From assembly GCF_036409155.1 (NCBI RefSeq), contig NZ_JAZGLW010000001.1, forward strand, positions 1,178,001 through 1,242,000: 64,000 nucleotides of DNA. Direction: 5' to 3'. Within the stretch, counting starts at the first letter, position 1. The number at the start of each line of letters is the position of its first letter. The notes under the pieces were generated by a model. That model had not been told where the DNA came from. It worked only from the letters and a program-made list of their open reading frames with translations, and did not search any database. The translations under genes were made by a program, and so were the position numbers. Below are positions 51,417-62,678 of the stretch, in pieces. The stretch is from Mycobacterium sp. 050128. Lineage in GTDB: Bacteria > Actinomycetota > Actinomycetes > Mycobacteriales > Mycobacteriaceae.

Positions 51417-52283
51417 CTACTTCCGCAGGGTGAACTGATTGAGGTCGGTGTAGCCCTTGCGGAAGAGGTTCGCGCACCCGGTCAGGTACTTCATGTACAT
51501 CTCGTAGACCTCTTCGGACTGTATCTCGATGGCCTCGGCTTTGTGCGCCTGCAGGCCCGCGGCCCATACGTCCAGGGTCTTGGCGTAATGCCGCTGCAGC
51601 GACTGGCGACGCTTCAGCTTGAAGCCGGCCTTCGCCGAGAAGTCCTTGACCATATCGATGGTCGGCAGATAGCCGCCCGGGAAGATTTCGGTCTTCATGA
51701 AGTCGCTGAACTCCACGATTGCCGGAGTCAGCGGCAAGCCGGACGCAATGATTTCCTTCTCCGACAGCACGGTGATGGTGTGCAGCAGGAAGGTGCCGCC
51801 GGCCGGCAAGAGCTCGTACGCGCGCTCGAAGAACGCCGTGTAGCGGTCGAGGCCGACATGCTCGAGTGGGCCGATCGCGACGATTCGGTCCACCGGCTCG
51901 TGAAAGCGCTCCCAGCCCTCCAGCAGCACCCGCTTGGAGCGCGGGCTATCCATTTCGTCGAGCACCTTTTGTGCGTGGACGGCTTGGTTCTTCGACAGCG
52001 TCAAGCCGACGACGTTGACGTCGTATTTCTCGATGGCTCGCACCATGACAGCGCCCCAGCCGCAGCCGAGGTCCAGCAGTGTCATGCCCGGCTGCAAGCC
52101 GAGCTTGCCCAGCGAGAGGTCGATTTTGGCGATCTGCGCCTGTTCCAGCGTCATGTCGTCGCCGCCGAGCCAGTAGGCGCAGGTGTACATCTGGGTGCGG
52201 TCGAGGAACAGACGGAAGAAGTCGTCGGAGAGGTCGTAGTGCGCCTGCACGTCCTCGAAATGCGGTGTCAGCTCCTCAGGCAT
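51417..52283 (-). CDS. Mycolic-acid cyclopropane synthase-family methyltransferase
   Basis: A 288-residue SAM methyltransferase of the CmaA/MmaA/PcaA/UmaA family. The N-terminal HYDLSDDFFRLFLDRTQMYTCAYW contains the bicarbonate-site Cys, LLDLGCGWGAVMVRA is the SAM site, IGPLEHVG carries the catalytic-region Glu (usually GAFEHF), LLHTITV the His, and SLQRHYAKTLDVW the Tyr. It probably modifies unsaturated mycolic or other long-chain acids. In M. tuberculosis this place holds PE genes, so this is an added paralog; which member it matches best cannot be told by eye. Confidence 0.88.
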   Translation of the reverse strand: MPEELTPHFEDVQAHYDLSDDFFRLFLDRTQMYTCAYWLGGDDMTLEQAQIAKIDLSLGKLGLQPGMTLLDLGCGWGAVMVRAIEKYDVNVVGLTLSKNQAVHAQKVLDEMDSPRSKRVLLEGWERFHEPVDRIVAIGPLEHVGLDRYTAFFERAYELLPAGGTFLLHTITVLSEKEIIASGLPLTPAIVEFSDFMKTEIFPGGYLPTIDMVKDFSAKAGFKLKRRQSLQRHYAKTLDVWAAGLQAHKAEAIEIQSEEVYEMYMKYLTGCANLFRKGYTDLNQFTLRK

Positions 52284-52503
52284 GACTGTGCTGCCTTTCC
52301 CTGGACCCCCCCGAGTAGCCGTTAGGTCCAGTAGCGATGCGGCTCGGGGTTGGTTGGGTCGTCGTCCACTGTAGGGCGAATGCGGTTGGAACGCTTCGCG
52401 AAAGGCAGCGGGACTATTGACGTTGCAGTCAGAGCACAGCGAATACGTCGCGGCCGGCCGTTGCACCGGTCGCACCACGACCAGACCACGACGACGGGCT
52501 CAC

Positions 52504-53367
52504 TCAGCCGAGTTTGAAGTCGGCCTGTTTCGCCGCGGACAGATCGGTGATCTGGTCCCACTGCGCGGCGACATCGTCAACCGTCGGCGGCTTGTCGAAG
52601 CTGACGCCGTCGTTCTGGAACAGCGCGACGCGCTGCACCTTGCCACCACCGACCACGAAAACCGAAGCGCTGTTGGGGTTTTCCTCGGTGCACAGATAGG
52701 ACACCACCGGCGCGACGTACTCGGGGGTGAGCTTCTCGAGTACCTCGGGCGGCAGGATGTCCTGCGTCATGCGGGTGGCCGCGATCGGGGCGACGGCGTT
52801 GGCGTGGATGTTGTACTTGGCACCCTCGAGCGCCAGGCTGTTGATCAGACCGACGAGCCCGAGCTTGGCTGCGCCGTAGTTGGTCTGCCCGAAGTTGCCG
52901 AACAGCCCGCTGGTCGAGGTGGCGACGACGACCCGGCCGTAGCTCTGCTCACGGAAGTGCGGCCAGGCGGCGCGAATGACGTTGTAACCGCCGTACAGGT
53001 GGACCTTGAGTACGGCGTCCCAGTTCTCGAACGACATCTTGTGGAAGGTGCCGTCGCGCAGGATGCCGGCGTTGCTTACCACCCCGTGGATCGCGCCGAA
53101 TTCGTCGATCGCGGTCTTGATGATGTTCTCGGCGCCCTCGGGGTCGGCGACGCTGTCGTAATTGGCCGCCGCCCGGCCTCCGGCGTCCTTGATCTCCTTG
53201 ACCACCTCGTCGGCCATGTTGTGGCCGGCCCCGGTCCCATCGCGGGCTCCACCGAGGTCATTGACGATGACGCTGGCGCCCTCCTTGGCGAGGGTGAGCG
53301 CGTATTCGCGCCCCAGTCCTCCGCCGGCTCCGGTGACGACGATGACGCGATCCTGCACTCCGGGCAT
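52504..53367 (-). CDS. SDR-family dehydrogenase, Rv0148-like
   Basis: A 287-residue SDR resembling the dehydrogenase domain of peroxisomal multifunctional enzyme 2: TGAGGGLGREYALTLAKEGASVIVNDLGG, SNAGILRDGTFHKM, catalytic TSTSGLFGNFGQTNYGAAKLGL, and a C-terminal extension WDQITDLSAAKQ. It matches M. tuberculosis Rv0148, considered a 3-hydroxyacyl-thioester dehydrogenase. Start ATG with AGAGAGGAA. It follows the aldehyde dehydrogenase on the same strand. Confidence 0.93.
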   Translation of the reverse strand: MPGVQDRVIVVTGAGGGLGREYALTLAKEGASVIVNDLGGARDGTGAGHNMADEVVKEIKDAGGRAAANYDSVADPEGAENIIKTAIDEFGAIHGVVSNAGILRDGTFHKMSFENWDAVLKVHLYGGYNVIRAAWPHFREQSYGRVVVATSTSGLFGNFGQTNYGAAKLGLVGLINSLALEGAKYNIHANAVAPIAATRMTQDILPPEVLEKLTPEYVAPVVSYLCTEENPNSASVFVVGGGKVQRVALFQNDGVSFDKPPTVDDVAAQWDQITDLSAAKQADFKLG

Positions 53368-53393
53368 CAGGTTCCTCTCTGCAATTAACCAAC

Positions 53394-53407
53394 GGTCGTG
53401 GACGACC
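53394..53407. promoter_or_regulatory. Perfect dyad between aldehyde dehydrogenase and SDR
   Basis: GGTCGT-GG-ACGACC, perfect 6-base arms in the 54-base gap upstream of the Rv0148-like SDR. Operator or small hairpin; undecided. Confidence 0.35.
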
Positions 53408-53421
53408 CCCGAGCTAGTCTG

Positions 53422-54849
53422 TCAAAACAGCTTGCGCGCCAACTTCAGGGCCCGGTCGGTGTAGGGCGGGTAGGTGAAGCTGGACAGGTCGGGGCGGGTC
53501 GGTTTGGTCATCACCGACTTGCGGTGACTGAACTCCTCGAAGCCCCACTTGCCGTGGTAGGCACCCATTCCCGACGCGCCGACGCCGCCGAACGGCAACT
53601 TGGCCGTCGACACCTGGAAGGCGAGGTGGTTGACCACCAGACCACCGGCCGGGACCTCCCTGATCACCCTTTCCCGCACTTCACGCGACTTGGTGAACAG
53701 GTACGCCGAGAGCGGCTTTGGCCGCGAGTTGACGAAACGTATTGCCTCGTCCAGGGATTGGACGGTGACCACCGGCAGCAGCGGGCCGAAGATCTCGTTC
53801 GTCATCAGCGGGCCGTCCTGGTCGGGATCGACGACCACCGTCGGCTCGATGCGCAGGGTCGACTCGTCACAGCCGCCGCCAACGCTGACCGTGCCGCCCG
53901 AGCCCTTGAGGTACCCGCTGAGCCGGTCGAATTGGCGCTGATTGGCCACCCGCATTCCGGCCGGCGCCTGGGACCGGAATTTCGTGATGGCTGCACCGAT
54001 CTTGCTGACGAGCTCGTCGCGGACCTTCGCGTCGACCAGCAGGTAGTCGGGCGCGACGCAGGTCTGCCCGCCGTTGAGCAATTTGATCCAGGCGATCCGC
54101 TTGGCGGCGACGTCGATGTCGGCGTCGGCCGCGACGATCACCGGACTCTTGCCGCCGAGCTCCAGCGTGCACGGCGTCAGGTGCGGCGCCGCGCCTTCGT
54201 AGACCTTGCGGCCGATCTCGGTGCCGCCGGTGAACATCACCCGGTCCAGACCCTGGGCGATCAGCTCCTGGCTTACCGCGCCATCGCCTTCGACCACCGC
54301 GATCGCGTCGTTGTCGAGGTAGCGCGGCACCAGGTCGGCCATCAGGTGCGACGACGCGGCCGCGATTTCCGAGGGCTTGAGCACCACGGCATTGCCGGCG
54401 GCGATCGCGCCGACCGCCGGACCCAACGTCAAGTAGAACGGGTAGTTCCAGGCGCCGATGACCAGCACGGTGCCGTAGGGCTCGTACTGGATCCAGCCCC
54501 GCCCGGGAAGTTGGGCCGCCTCGAGGAGCGCGTACTTGCGTTTCGTCCACTTGTGCACCTTCTTGGCGGCGTACTTCGCTTCGCCGATGGTGCCGGCGGT
54601 GTCGCCGATGAATGCCTCGAACGGGTGGCGGTCCAGGTCTTCGGCGAGCGCGGCGTTGATCGCGGCGTCGTTGTCTTCCATCAACTTCGCCAGCTGCAGC
54701 AGCTGTCGCTTGCGCCACTGGACGTCGCGGGTACGCCCGGTGGCGAAGGTCTGGCGCAGCCGGGCCACCGTCGCGGGGATATCCGCGACTTGAGCCGAAG
54801 CCCCATTGGTGGACTCGGATGTCTTGCGTGCAACCGATTCGGTAGTCAT
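53422..54849 (-). CDS. NAD(P)-dependent aldehyde dehydrogenase, Rv0147-like
   Basis: A 475-residue class 3-type aldehyde dehydrogenase. Motifs: GAWNYPFYLTLGPAVGAIAAGNAVVLKPSE (cofactor site), MFTGGTEIGRKVYEGAA, the general base Glu in LELGGKSP and the nucleophile in NGGQTCVAPDY, ending in the ALDH3-like GKWGFEEFSHRKSV. It oxidises aldehydes, probably fatty or aromatic, to acids. Start ATG at MTTESVAR. A TetR-style AACC-N8-GGTT dyad lies about 80 bases upstream. Confidence 0.93.
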   Translation of the reverse strand: MTTESVARKTSESTNGASAQVADIPATVARLRQTFATGRTRDVQWRKRQLLQLAKLMEDNDAAINAALAEDLDRHPFEAFIGDTAGTIGEAKYAAKKVHKWTKRKYALLEAAQLPGRGWIQYEPYGTVLVIGAWNYPFYLTLGPAVGAIAAGNAVVLKPSEIAAASSHLMADLVPRYLDNDAIAVVEGDGAVSQELIAQGLDRVMFTGGTEIGRKVYEGAAPHLTPCTLELGGKSPVIVAADADIDVAAKRIAWIKLLNGGQTCVAPDYLLVDAKVRDELVSKIGAAITKFRSQAPAGMRVANQRQFDRLSGYLKGSGGTVSVGGGCDESTLRIEPTVVVDPDQDGPLMTNEIFGPLLPVVTVQSLDEAIRFVNSRPKPLSAYLFTKSREVRERVIREVPAGGLVVNHLAFQVSTAKLPFGGVGASGMGAYHGKWGFEEFSHRKSVMTKPTRPDLSSFTYPPYTDRALKLARKLF

Positions 54850-54930
54850 CGCTGTCTTTCCCCTCTCGCACCTTCCCGGAGAGGCCCACGACTGTGCGCG
54901 CGGACACATACGGGCGATAACCGCGATCCT

Positions 54931-54946
54931 AACCATCCGGTCGGTT
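54931..54946. promoter_or_regulatory. AACC-N8-GGTT dyad upstream of the aldehyde dehydrogenase
   Basis: AACCATCCGGTCGGTT matches its reverse complement in 12 of 16 positions and sits in the AT-richer promoter region of the aldehyde dehydrogenase. It looks like a TetR-type operator; no TetR gene is immediately adjacent (the nearest is 4 kb away). Confidence 0.4.
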
Positions 54947-55032
54947 GGGAAGTAAAGAAAGCTCCGGCAGGTGCTGCCGAATACCGCGCTGACAGCCGGT
55001 CCTGGCCGGCGCACATCCGGCGAACCGCCTGG

Positions 55033-55949
55033 TCAGCCCTTGGTTGCGGTGACAAAGGTGTTCGCGAAAGGTCGGGCTTCGCTTTGCGGCTCGCGACCCA
55101 GCCGGGTGGCCTCCGCGCGCGCATTGACCGTCTGCACCGTCCAGCCGTGGGTGGCGAACCATTCGCCGCAGTCGGGTCGGCCCTCGTCTTCGAACCAGAG
55201 GTCGAACGGGTTGAACGAGGTGTCCTGGCCGCGCGCCTCGCGCTTGGCCTTCAGCTCGGCCCACCGCTGTTCGGCTTCGCGGCGCTTTTCGGCGTCGACT
55301 CCGAAATTCTCGACGGCCACCCGACTGCCCGATCCGCTCAGCGCGTCGATCGAGGCGAAGAGCGCTTCTTGCGCGGCCGCCGGCAGGAACGGCAGCAGCC
55401 CCTCGGCCAGCCACGCCGTCGGCTGGTCCGAGTCGTAGCCCGCCTCGCGCAACGCCTTCGGCCAGTCGTGGCGCAGGTCGACGGGGACGGGTCGCCGCAC
55501 GGCGATGGGCGTCGAGCCCGCGAGCGTCTCGGCCTTGTACTCGAGCACCTTGGGCAGGTCGATCTCGTAGACGGTCGTTCCGGCGGGCCAGTCCAGCCGG
55601 TACGCGCGCGAATCCAATCCGGCGGCCACGATCACCGCCTGGCGAATCCCCGCGGCGGCCGCGGCGGCGAAGTACGCATCGAAGAAATGCGTACGAACGG
55701 CCTGGTAGTTGATCATCTCCTGGGCGCGAACCGCGCCGTCGGGATCGTCGTCCTCGGCCCCGGCCCACCACGCCGTCACCTGCTCGCGCACGCCCTCGAG
55801 TGCCGGCGTGGAAACCAGGGGCTCGGCGAACTGGTCGCGGATCAGCGGATCCGCGCTGGCGGTCTCGGCGGCTCGGGCCAACGCGACCATCACCGCGGTC
55901 GCCCCGACGCTGGTGGCGATGTCCCATGAGTCGTCTGCCGTGCGTGCCA

Positions 55950-55950
<1 letters not shown>
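55033..55950 (-). CDS. SAM-dependent methyltransferase (LCM/UPF0677 type), tandem copy 1
   Basis: A 305-residue methyltransferase of the mycobacterial leucine carboxyl methyltransferase-like group. Family marks: [64 protein letters not shown] (SAM site) and [13 protein letters not shown]. The methyl acceptor is unknown. It is the last of four tandem paralogs; its ATG overlaps the previous stop (TAATG). It is closest in layout to M. tuberculosis Rv0146 (inference). Confidence 0.9.
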
Positions 55951-56894
<944 letters not shown>

Positions 56895-56909
56895 TTAACT
56901 TGCCGCCGG

Positions 56910-58834
<1,925 letters not shown>

Positions 58835-58910
58835 TTACGGGTCATGCTACCCGAAAAAGTTAGTTAGCCTATACGCTTTGTGCGCGATCTCACTCGCACC
58901 CGAACCGGGC

Positions 58911-59546
58911 TCAGTCCCGCCCCTTGAACAGCGCGCCCTCCAGCAACTGGCCCAGCATGCCGGTGACGGCCTGCATCTCCTGGTAGCTCTGGACATAGCC
59001 CGCATAGAACCCGACGCCGCACAGCACCACCAAAAGTGTCTCGATCAACGCATTGGCATCGATACGGGCGGTGAACTCCCCCTGCTCGATTGCGTCATTG
59101 ATCACCCGCGTCAAGAAGTGTCGGCAAATCCTTATCGCGTCGTTTTCTGCTTGGCTCAATTCGGGGTGGCGCTGGGATTCCAGAATCGAGCTGATCAGAA
59201 ACGCCGAGGCCGCGGGATGCTCGGAATTTGTTGCCACAGCCGCCGAGATGAACCCGGTCAGCCGGGCCATCAGGGTTGTCTCGCGGTCCGCCTGTGCGAT
59301 ACCGGCCCCGAACAGGAGCTCGCTGGTTTCGCTCAGCACTTCTCGATACAGCACACGCTTGCTGGAAAAGTAGTGGTTGATGGCCGGCCGGGTGAGATCG
59401 GCACGCACCGCGATGGCCTGAAACGTGGCTCCCTCGTAGCCACGTTCGCTGAACACCAGACGACCGGCGCGCAAGATTCTCTTACGCGTCTCGTCTGCCT
59501 TCGCGGCGGGTGGACGGCCCGGCCGGCGCCTCGCCGTTGACGGCAC
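58911..59546 (-). CDS. TetR-family regulator, Rv0144-like
   Basis: A 211-residue TetR protein: RKRILRAGRLVFSERGYEGATFQAIAVRADLTRPAINHYFSSKRVLYREVL is the DNA-binding domain; the C-terminal domain is helical with LVVLCGVGFYAGYVQ. The GTG start lies two bases after the pirin stop, so the two genes form one unit. The position next to the methyltransferases matches Rv0144. It probably regulates its own operon through the inverted repeat upstream of pirin. Confidence 0.88.
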   Translation of the reverse strand: MPSTARRRPGRPPAAKADETRKRILRAGRLVFSERGYEGATFQAIAVRADLTRPAINHYFSSKRVLYREVLSETSELLFGAGIAQADRETTLMARLTGFISAAVATNSEHPAASAFLISSILESQRHPELSQAENDAIRICRHFLTRVINDAIEQGEFTARIDANALIETLLVVLCGVGFYAGYVQSYQEMQAVTGMLGQLLEGALFKGRD

Positions 59547-59548
59547 CG

Positions 59549-60532
59549 TTAGAGTGTGCCACCCGTTCGGGTAGGCATTAAAGCGTTCGGTGGAATGTTG
59601 CCGAACTTTCCCGCTTGGTAGTCCTCCAGTGCTTGGATCAATTCCGCGCGCGAGTTCATCACAAATGGCCCGTAGTGGAAAACCGGCTCGCGAATCGGTT
59701 GTCCGCCCAGCAGTAACACATCAATTGCCGAGGCCGACGATGATTCCTGACTCGAGTCAGCCGTCACGGTGATCCGATCGCCGGGTCCGAGCACAACCAA
59801 TTGGCCCTGGTGAATCGGATGACCGACCGGGCCGACAGACCCACTGCCCGACAACACATAAACCAGCGCATTGAAATCGCGCCGCCACGGAATGTTGAGC
59901 CGAGCCCCGCTTTGAATTGTGGCGTGCGCCAGCGTGATTGGCGTGTGCGTGATGCCCGGACCGCCCTGACCGTCGATCTCGCCGGCGATGATGCGGACCA
60001 ATGCCCCGCCGTCGTCGGAAGCCAGCAACCTGGCGTCGACGCCTTCGATGGCCTGATACCTGGGCGCTGCGAACTTGTCCTTCTTCGGCAAGTTCACCCA
60101 GAGTTGGATGCCGTGGAACAGACCGCCACTTTCGACCAGTTCGGCGGGCGGGGTCTCGATGTGCAGGATCCCGGACCCTGCCGTCATCCACTGCGTCGCG
60201 CCGTCGGTGATCAGCCCACCGCCGCCGTGCGAATCCTGATGCGCGAATTTGCCGTCGATCAGGTAGGTGACGGTTTCGAAGCCGCGGTGTGGGTGCCAGT
60301 CGGTACCCCGCGGCTCCCCCGGCTCGTAGTCCACCTCGCCCATCTGGTCCATGTGCACAAACGGGTCCAGCGCGGCGGCACCGACGCCGGCGAATGCCCG
60401 GACGACGGGGAACCCTTCGCCCTCATATCCGCGCGGCCCCGTGGTGATCGAGCGGACCGGGCGTTCGGTGTCTTGCGGGGTGGCCGCGCTGACGCGGGGC
60501 AACGTCAACGTGTCTGCGGTAATGGCGGGCAT
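59549..60532 (-). CDS. Pirin-family bicupin protein
   Basis: A 327-residue two-cupin protein. The iron ligands of the N-terminal cupin are intact: His-x-His in DWHPHRGFETVTY, then His and Glu in GSGILHIETP. Pirins act as quercetinases or redox-sensing regulators. It is cotranscribed with the downstream TetR and divergent from the ClC gene. M. tuberculosis has a pirin gene (Rv0181c) some distance away, not here, so this may be a moved or additional copy. Start ATG at MPAITADT. Confidence 0.9.
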   Translation of the reverse strand: MPAITADTLTLPRVSAATPQDTERPVRSITTGPRGYEGEGFPVVRAFAGVGAAALDPFVHMDQMGEVDYEPGEPRGTDWHPHRGFETVTYLIDGKFAHQDSHGGGGLITDGATQWMTAGSGILHIETPPAELVESGGLFHGIQLWVNLPKKDKFAAPRYQAIEGVDARLLASDDGGALVRIIAGEIDGQGGPGITHTPITLAHATIQSGARLNIPWRRDFNALVYVLSGSGSVGPVGHPIHQGQLVVLGPGDRITVTADSSQESSSASAIDVLLLGGQPIREPVFHYGPFVMNSRAELIQALEDYQAGKFGNIPPNALMPTRTGGTL

Positions 60533-60562
60533 ATCAACCTCACTTCATCGAGAACTACCGAT

Positions 60563-60586
60563 ATAACCGGACCGCAGTCCGATTAT
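60563..60586. promoter_or_regulatory. Inverted repeat between pirin and the ClC gene
   Basis: ATAACCGGAC-CGCA-GTCCGATTAT: 10-base arms with a single mismatch around a 4-base centre, in the 78-base divergent gap. It is a likely operator for the TetR encoded downstream of pirin, able to control both directions. Confidence 0.55.
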
Positions 60587-60610
60587 TCCGGCCTGACATA
60601 GGATGGCGCG

Positions 60611-62047
60611 GTGGAGCCGACGGAGGACGACCCCCAGCCCGCTGTCGCTCCTGCCTCGGCCGCCGGCGGGCGATTCGGGGCATCGATCAGGAACGCCAGC
60701 TACCTGCCCAAGTGGTTCGCACTGGGCATCACGATCGGCGTGATCTCGGGCCTGGGCGCGGTGGTGTTCTATCTGGCCCTGAAGTACGCCGGCGAATTTC
60801 TGCTCGGCTACCTGGCTGACTACCGCATCCCGACGCCGGTGGGCGAGGGTGGCAGCCACGGGTCGGCCGGCTTCACGCGTCCGTGGGCGATTCCGCTGGT
60901 CACGACGGGTGGGGCGCTGCTGTCGGCCTTACTGGTGGCCAAGCTCGCGCCGGAGGCCACCGGGCACGGCACCGACGAAGCAATCGAAGCGGTGCACACC
61001 GATCCCCGCGCGATTCGCTTCCGGGCGGTGCTGGTGAAGATGGTCGCCAGTGCGTTGACGATCGGCTCGGGCGGTTCGGGCGGCCGGGAGGGCCCGACGG
61101 CACAGATCTCGGCCGGCTTCTGCTCGCTGCTGACCCGGCGCCTCGGCCTGTCCGACGAGGACGGCCGGATCGCGGTGGCGCTGGGCATCGGTGCGGGTAT
61201 CGGCGCGATCTTCGCCGCGCCACTGGGCGGGGCGGTGCTGGCCGCGTCGATCACCTACCGCGACGACTTCGACTATCGCTGCCTGTTGCCCGGATTCATC
61301 ACCTCGGGGACGGCGTACGCGGTGCTCGGTGCGTTCCTGGGCTTCGATCCGCTGTTCGGCTACATCGACGCCGAGTACCGCTTCGAAAAGTCCTGGCCGC
61401 TGTTGTGGTTCGTGGTGATCGGTCTGGTCGCGGCGGCGGTCGGCTACTTGTACGCCTGGACCTTTCACGCCGCGGTCCGGCTCACCCGCCGACTGCCGGG
61501 CGGGCCGGTCCTCAAGCCCGCGGCGGGCGGCCTGCTGGTCGGGCTGCTGGGCCTACTGATCCCCCAGATCCTGAGCAGCGGCTACGGCTGGGCCCAGCTG
61601 GCGGCCGACCGCACCGCGCTGCTGCAGATCCCGCTCTGGATCATCCTCGTCCTGCCGCTGGCCAAGATCGTCGCGACCTCGCTGTCGATCGGCACCGGGG
61701 GCTCCGGCGGGCTGTTCGGGCCCGGCATCGTGATCGGCGCCTTCGTCGGCGCCGCCGTCTGGCGCCTCGGCGAGCTAGCCGGCCTGCCCGGCATACCCAA
61801 CGGGCCGGGCATCTTCGTCGTGGTCGGCATGATGAGCTGCTTCGGCAGCGTCGCCCGCGCACCGCTGGCCATCATGATCTTGGTCGCGGAGATGACCGGC
61901 TCCTTCTCGGTGGTGCCCGGAGCCATCATCGCGGTGGGGATCGCGTCGTTGCTGATGTCGCGCACTAACGTCACGATCTACGAGGCACAGCGGCTCAACC
62001 GAGAAGCCGCCGAAGCCGAGCGCGCGCATAGAGCCGCGCCCGACTAG
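60611..62047 (+). CDS. ClC-family chloride channel, Rv0143c-like
   Basis: A 478-residue ClC protein with about ten membrane segments. Selectivity motifs: GSGGSGGREGPTAQ (with the gating Glu) and GTGGSGGLFGPGI; the first region reads GHGTDEAI. Where the E. coli exchanger has the internal proton Glu (APLAGILFIIEEM), this protein has APLGGAVLAASIT, aligning Ile with that Glu, which predicts a passive chloride channel rather than a proton-coupled exchanger. No CBS domains. The GTG start is used. Position matches Rv0143c. Confidence 0.9.
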   Translation: MEPTEDDPQPAVAPASAAGGRFGASIRNASYLPKWFALGITIGVISGLGAVVFYLALKYAGEFLLGYLADYRIPTPVGEGGSHGSAGFTRPWAIPLVTTGGALLSALLVAKLAPEATGHGTDEAIEAVHTDPRAIRFRAVLVKMVASALTIGSGGSGGREGPTAQISAGFCSLLTRRLGLSDEDGRIAVALGIGAGIGAIFAAPLGGAVLAASITYRDDFDYRCLLPGFITSGTAYAVLGAFLGFDPLFGYIDAEYRFEKSWPLLWFVVIGLVAAAVGYLYAWTFHAAVRLTRRLPGGPVLKPAAGGLLVGLLGLLIPQILSSGYGWAQLAADRTALLQIPLWIILVLPLAKIVATSLSIGTGGSGGLFGPGIVIGAFVGAAVWRLGELAGLPGIPNGPGIFVVVGMMSCFGSVARAPLAIMILVAEMTGSFSVVPGAIIAVGIASLLMSRTNVTIYEAQRLNREAAEAERAHRAAPD

Positions 62048-62052
62048 CCGCC

Positions 62053-62604
62053 CTACGACTTCTTACGCCGCGCGGTGTCGGCCGCACCCTTTTCGGTCTT
62101 CTTGCCCCCGTGGGTCAGCGAGCCGCCCGCGCTCTCGAGATGCGCACGGACAAACCACTGGAATTTCTCCAGCTGGCCAGCCTGACCGATCAACATGTCC
62201 TGGGTGACCGGATCGAGTTCTTCTGTCTCGTCGATGGCTTCACGGATGTCCTCGATCACGCCGTTGTAGACGAGATCCAGCGCCGCCAGGTGCGCCTGGA
62301 CGGTGTCGCGACCGACCGAATAGTCGTCCCAAGACCGGTCCCGAATTATGGCGCCCGGAGTTCCTTCCGGCGAAGCACCAAGGGCCGCAATACGTTCGGC
62401 GACATCATCGGCGAAACCGCGCACCGCTTCCACCTGGGGATCGATCATCTCGTGTACGCCAATGAAGCTGGGGCCCACCACATTCCAGTGAACGTGCTTC
62501 AGCGTCAAATGCAGATCGTTGTAAGTACTCAATTGCTTCTGCAACAACTCGGCCAGCCGCGCACCCTGCTTGTCGGTCAATCCGGGAATGGTGAACTGCG
62601 TCAT
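62053..62604 (-). CDS. dps: Dps-family DNA-protection ferritin
   Basis: A 183-residue Dps protein very similar to M. smegmatis Dps1 (FTIPGLTDKQGARLAELLQKQLSTYNDLHLTLKHVHWNVVGPSFIGVHEMIDPQ). The ferroxidase His, Asp and Glu lie in LKHVHWNVVG, VHEMID and ADDVAERI. The C-terminal tail GGKKTEKGAADTARRKKS supplies the basic DNA-binding residues. It oxidises and stores iron and protects DNA in stationary phase. M. tuberculosis lacks a clear ortholog. Start ATG with AGGGAG; an upstream in-frame start is less likely. Confidence 0.95.
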   Translation of the reverse strand: MTQFTIPGLTDKQGARLAELLQKQLSTYNDLHLTLKHVHWNVVGPSFIGVHEMIDPQVEAVRGFADDVAERIAALGASPEGTPGAIIRDRSWDDYSVGRDTVQAHLAALDLVYNGVIEDIREAIDETEELDPVTQDMLIGQAGQLEKFQWFVRAHLESAGGSLTHGGKKTEKGAADTARRKKS

Positions 62605-62678
62605 CGATCGCTCCCTGCGTTTCGTATCCGTCAATTCACGACGGATACCCGATGACTCAGCTCGAAAACACCGGCTGG

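Noticed and set aside
53398..55929. 843-residue plus-strand frame opposite the aldehyde dehydrogenase and first methyltransferase
   Set aside because: An antisense artefact of third-position GC; both minus-strand genes are well supported.
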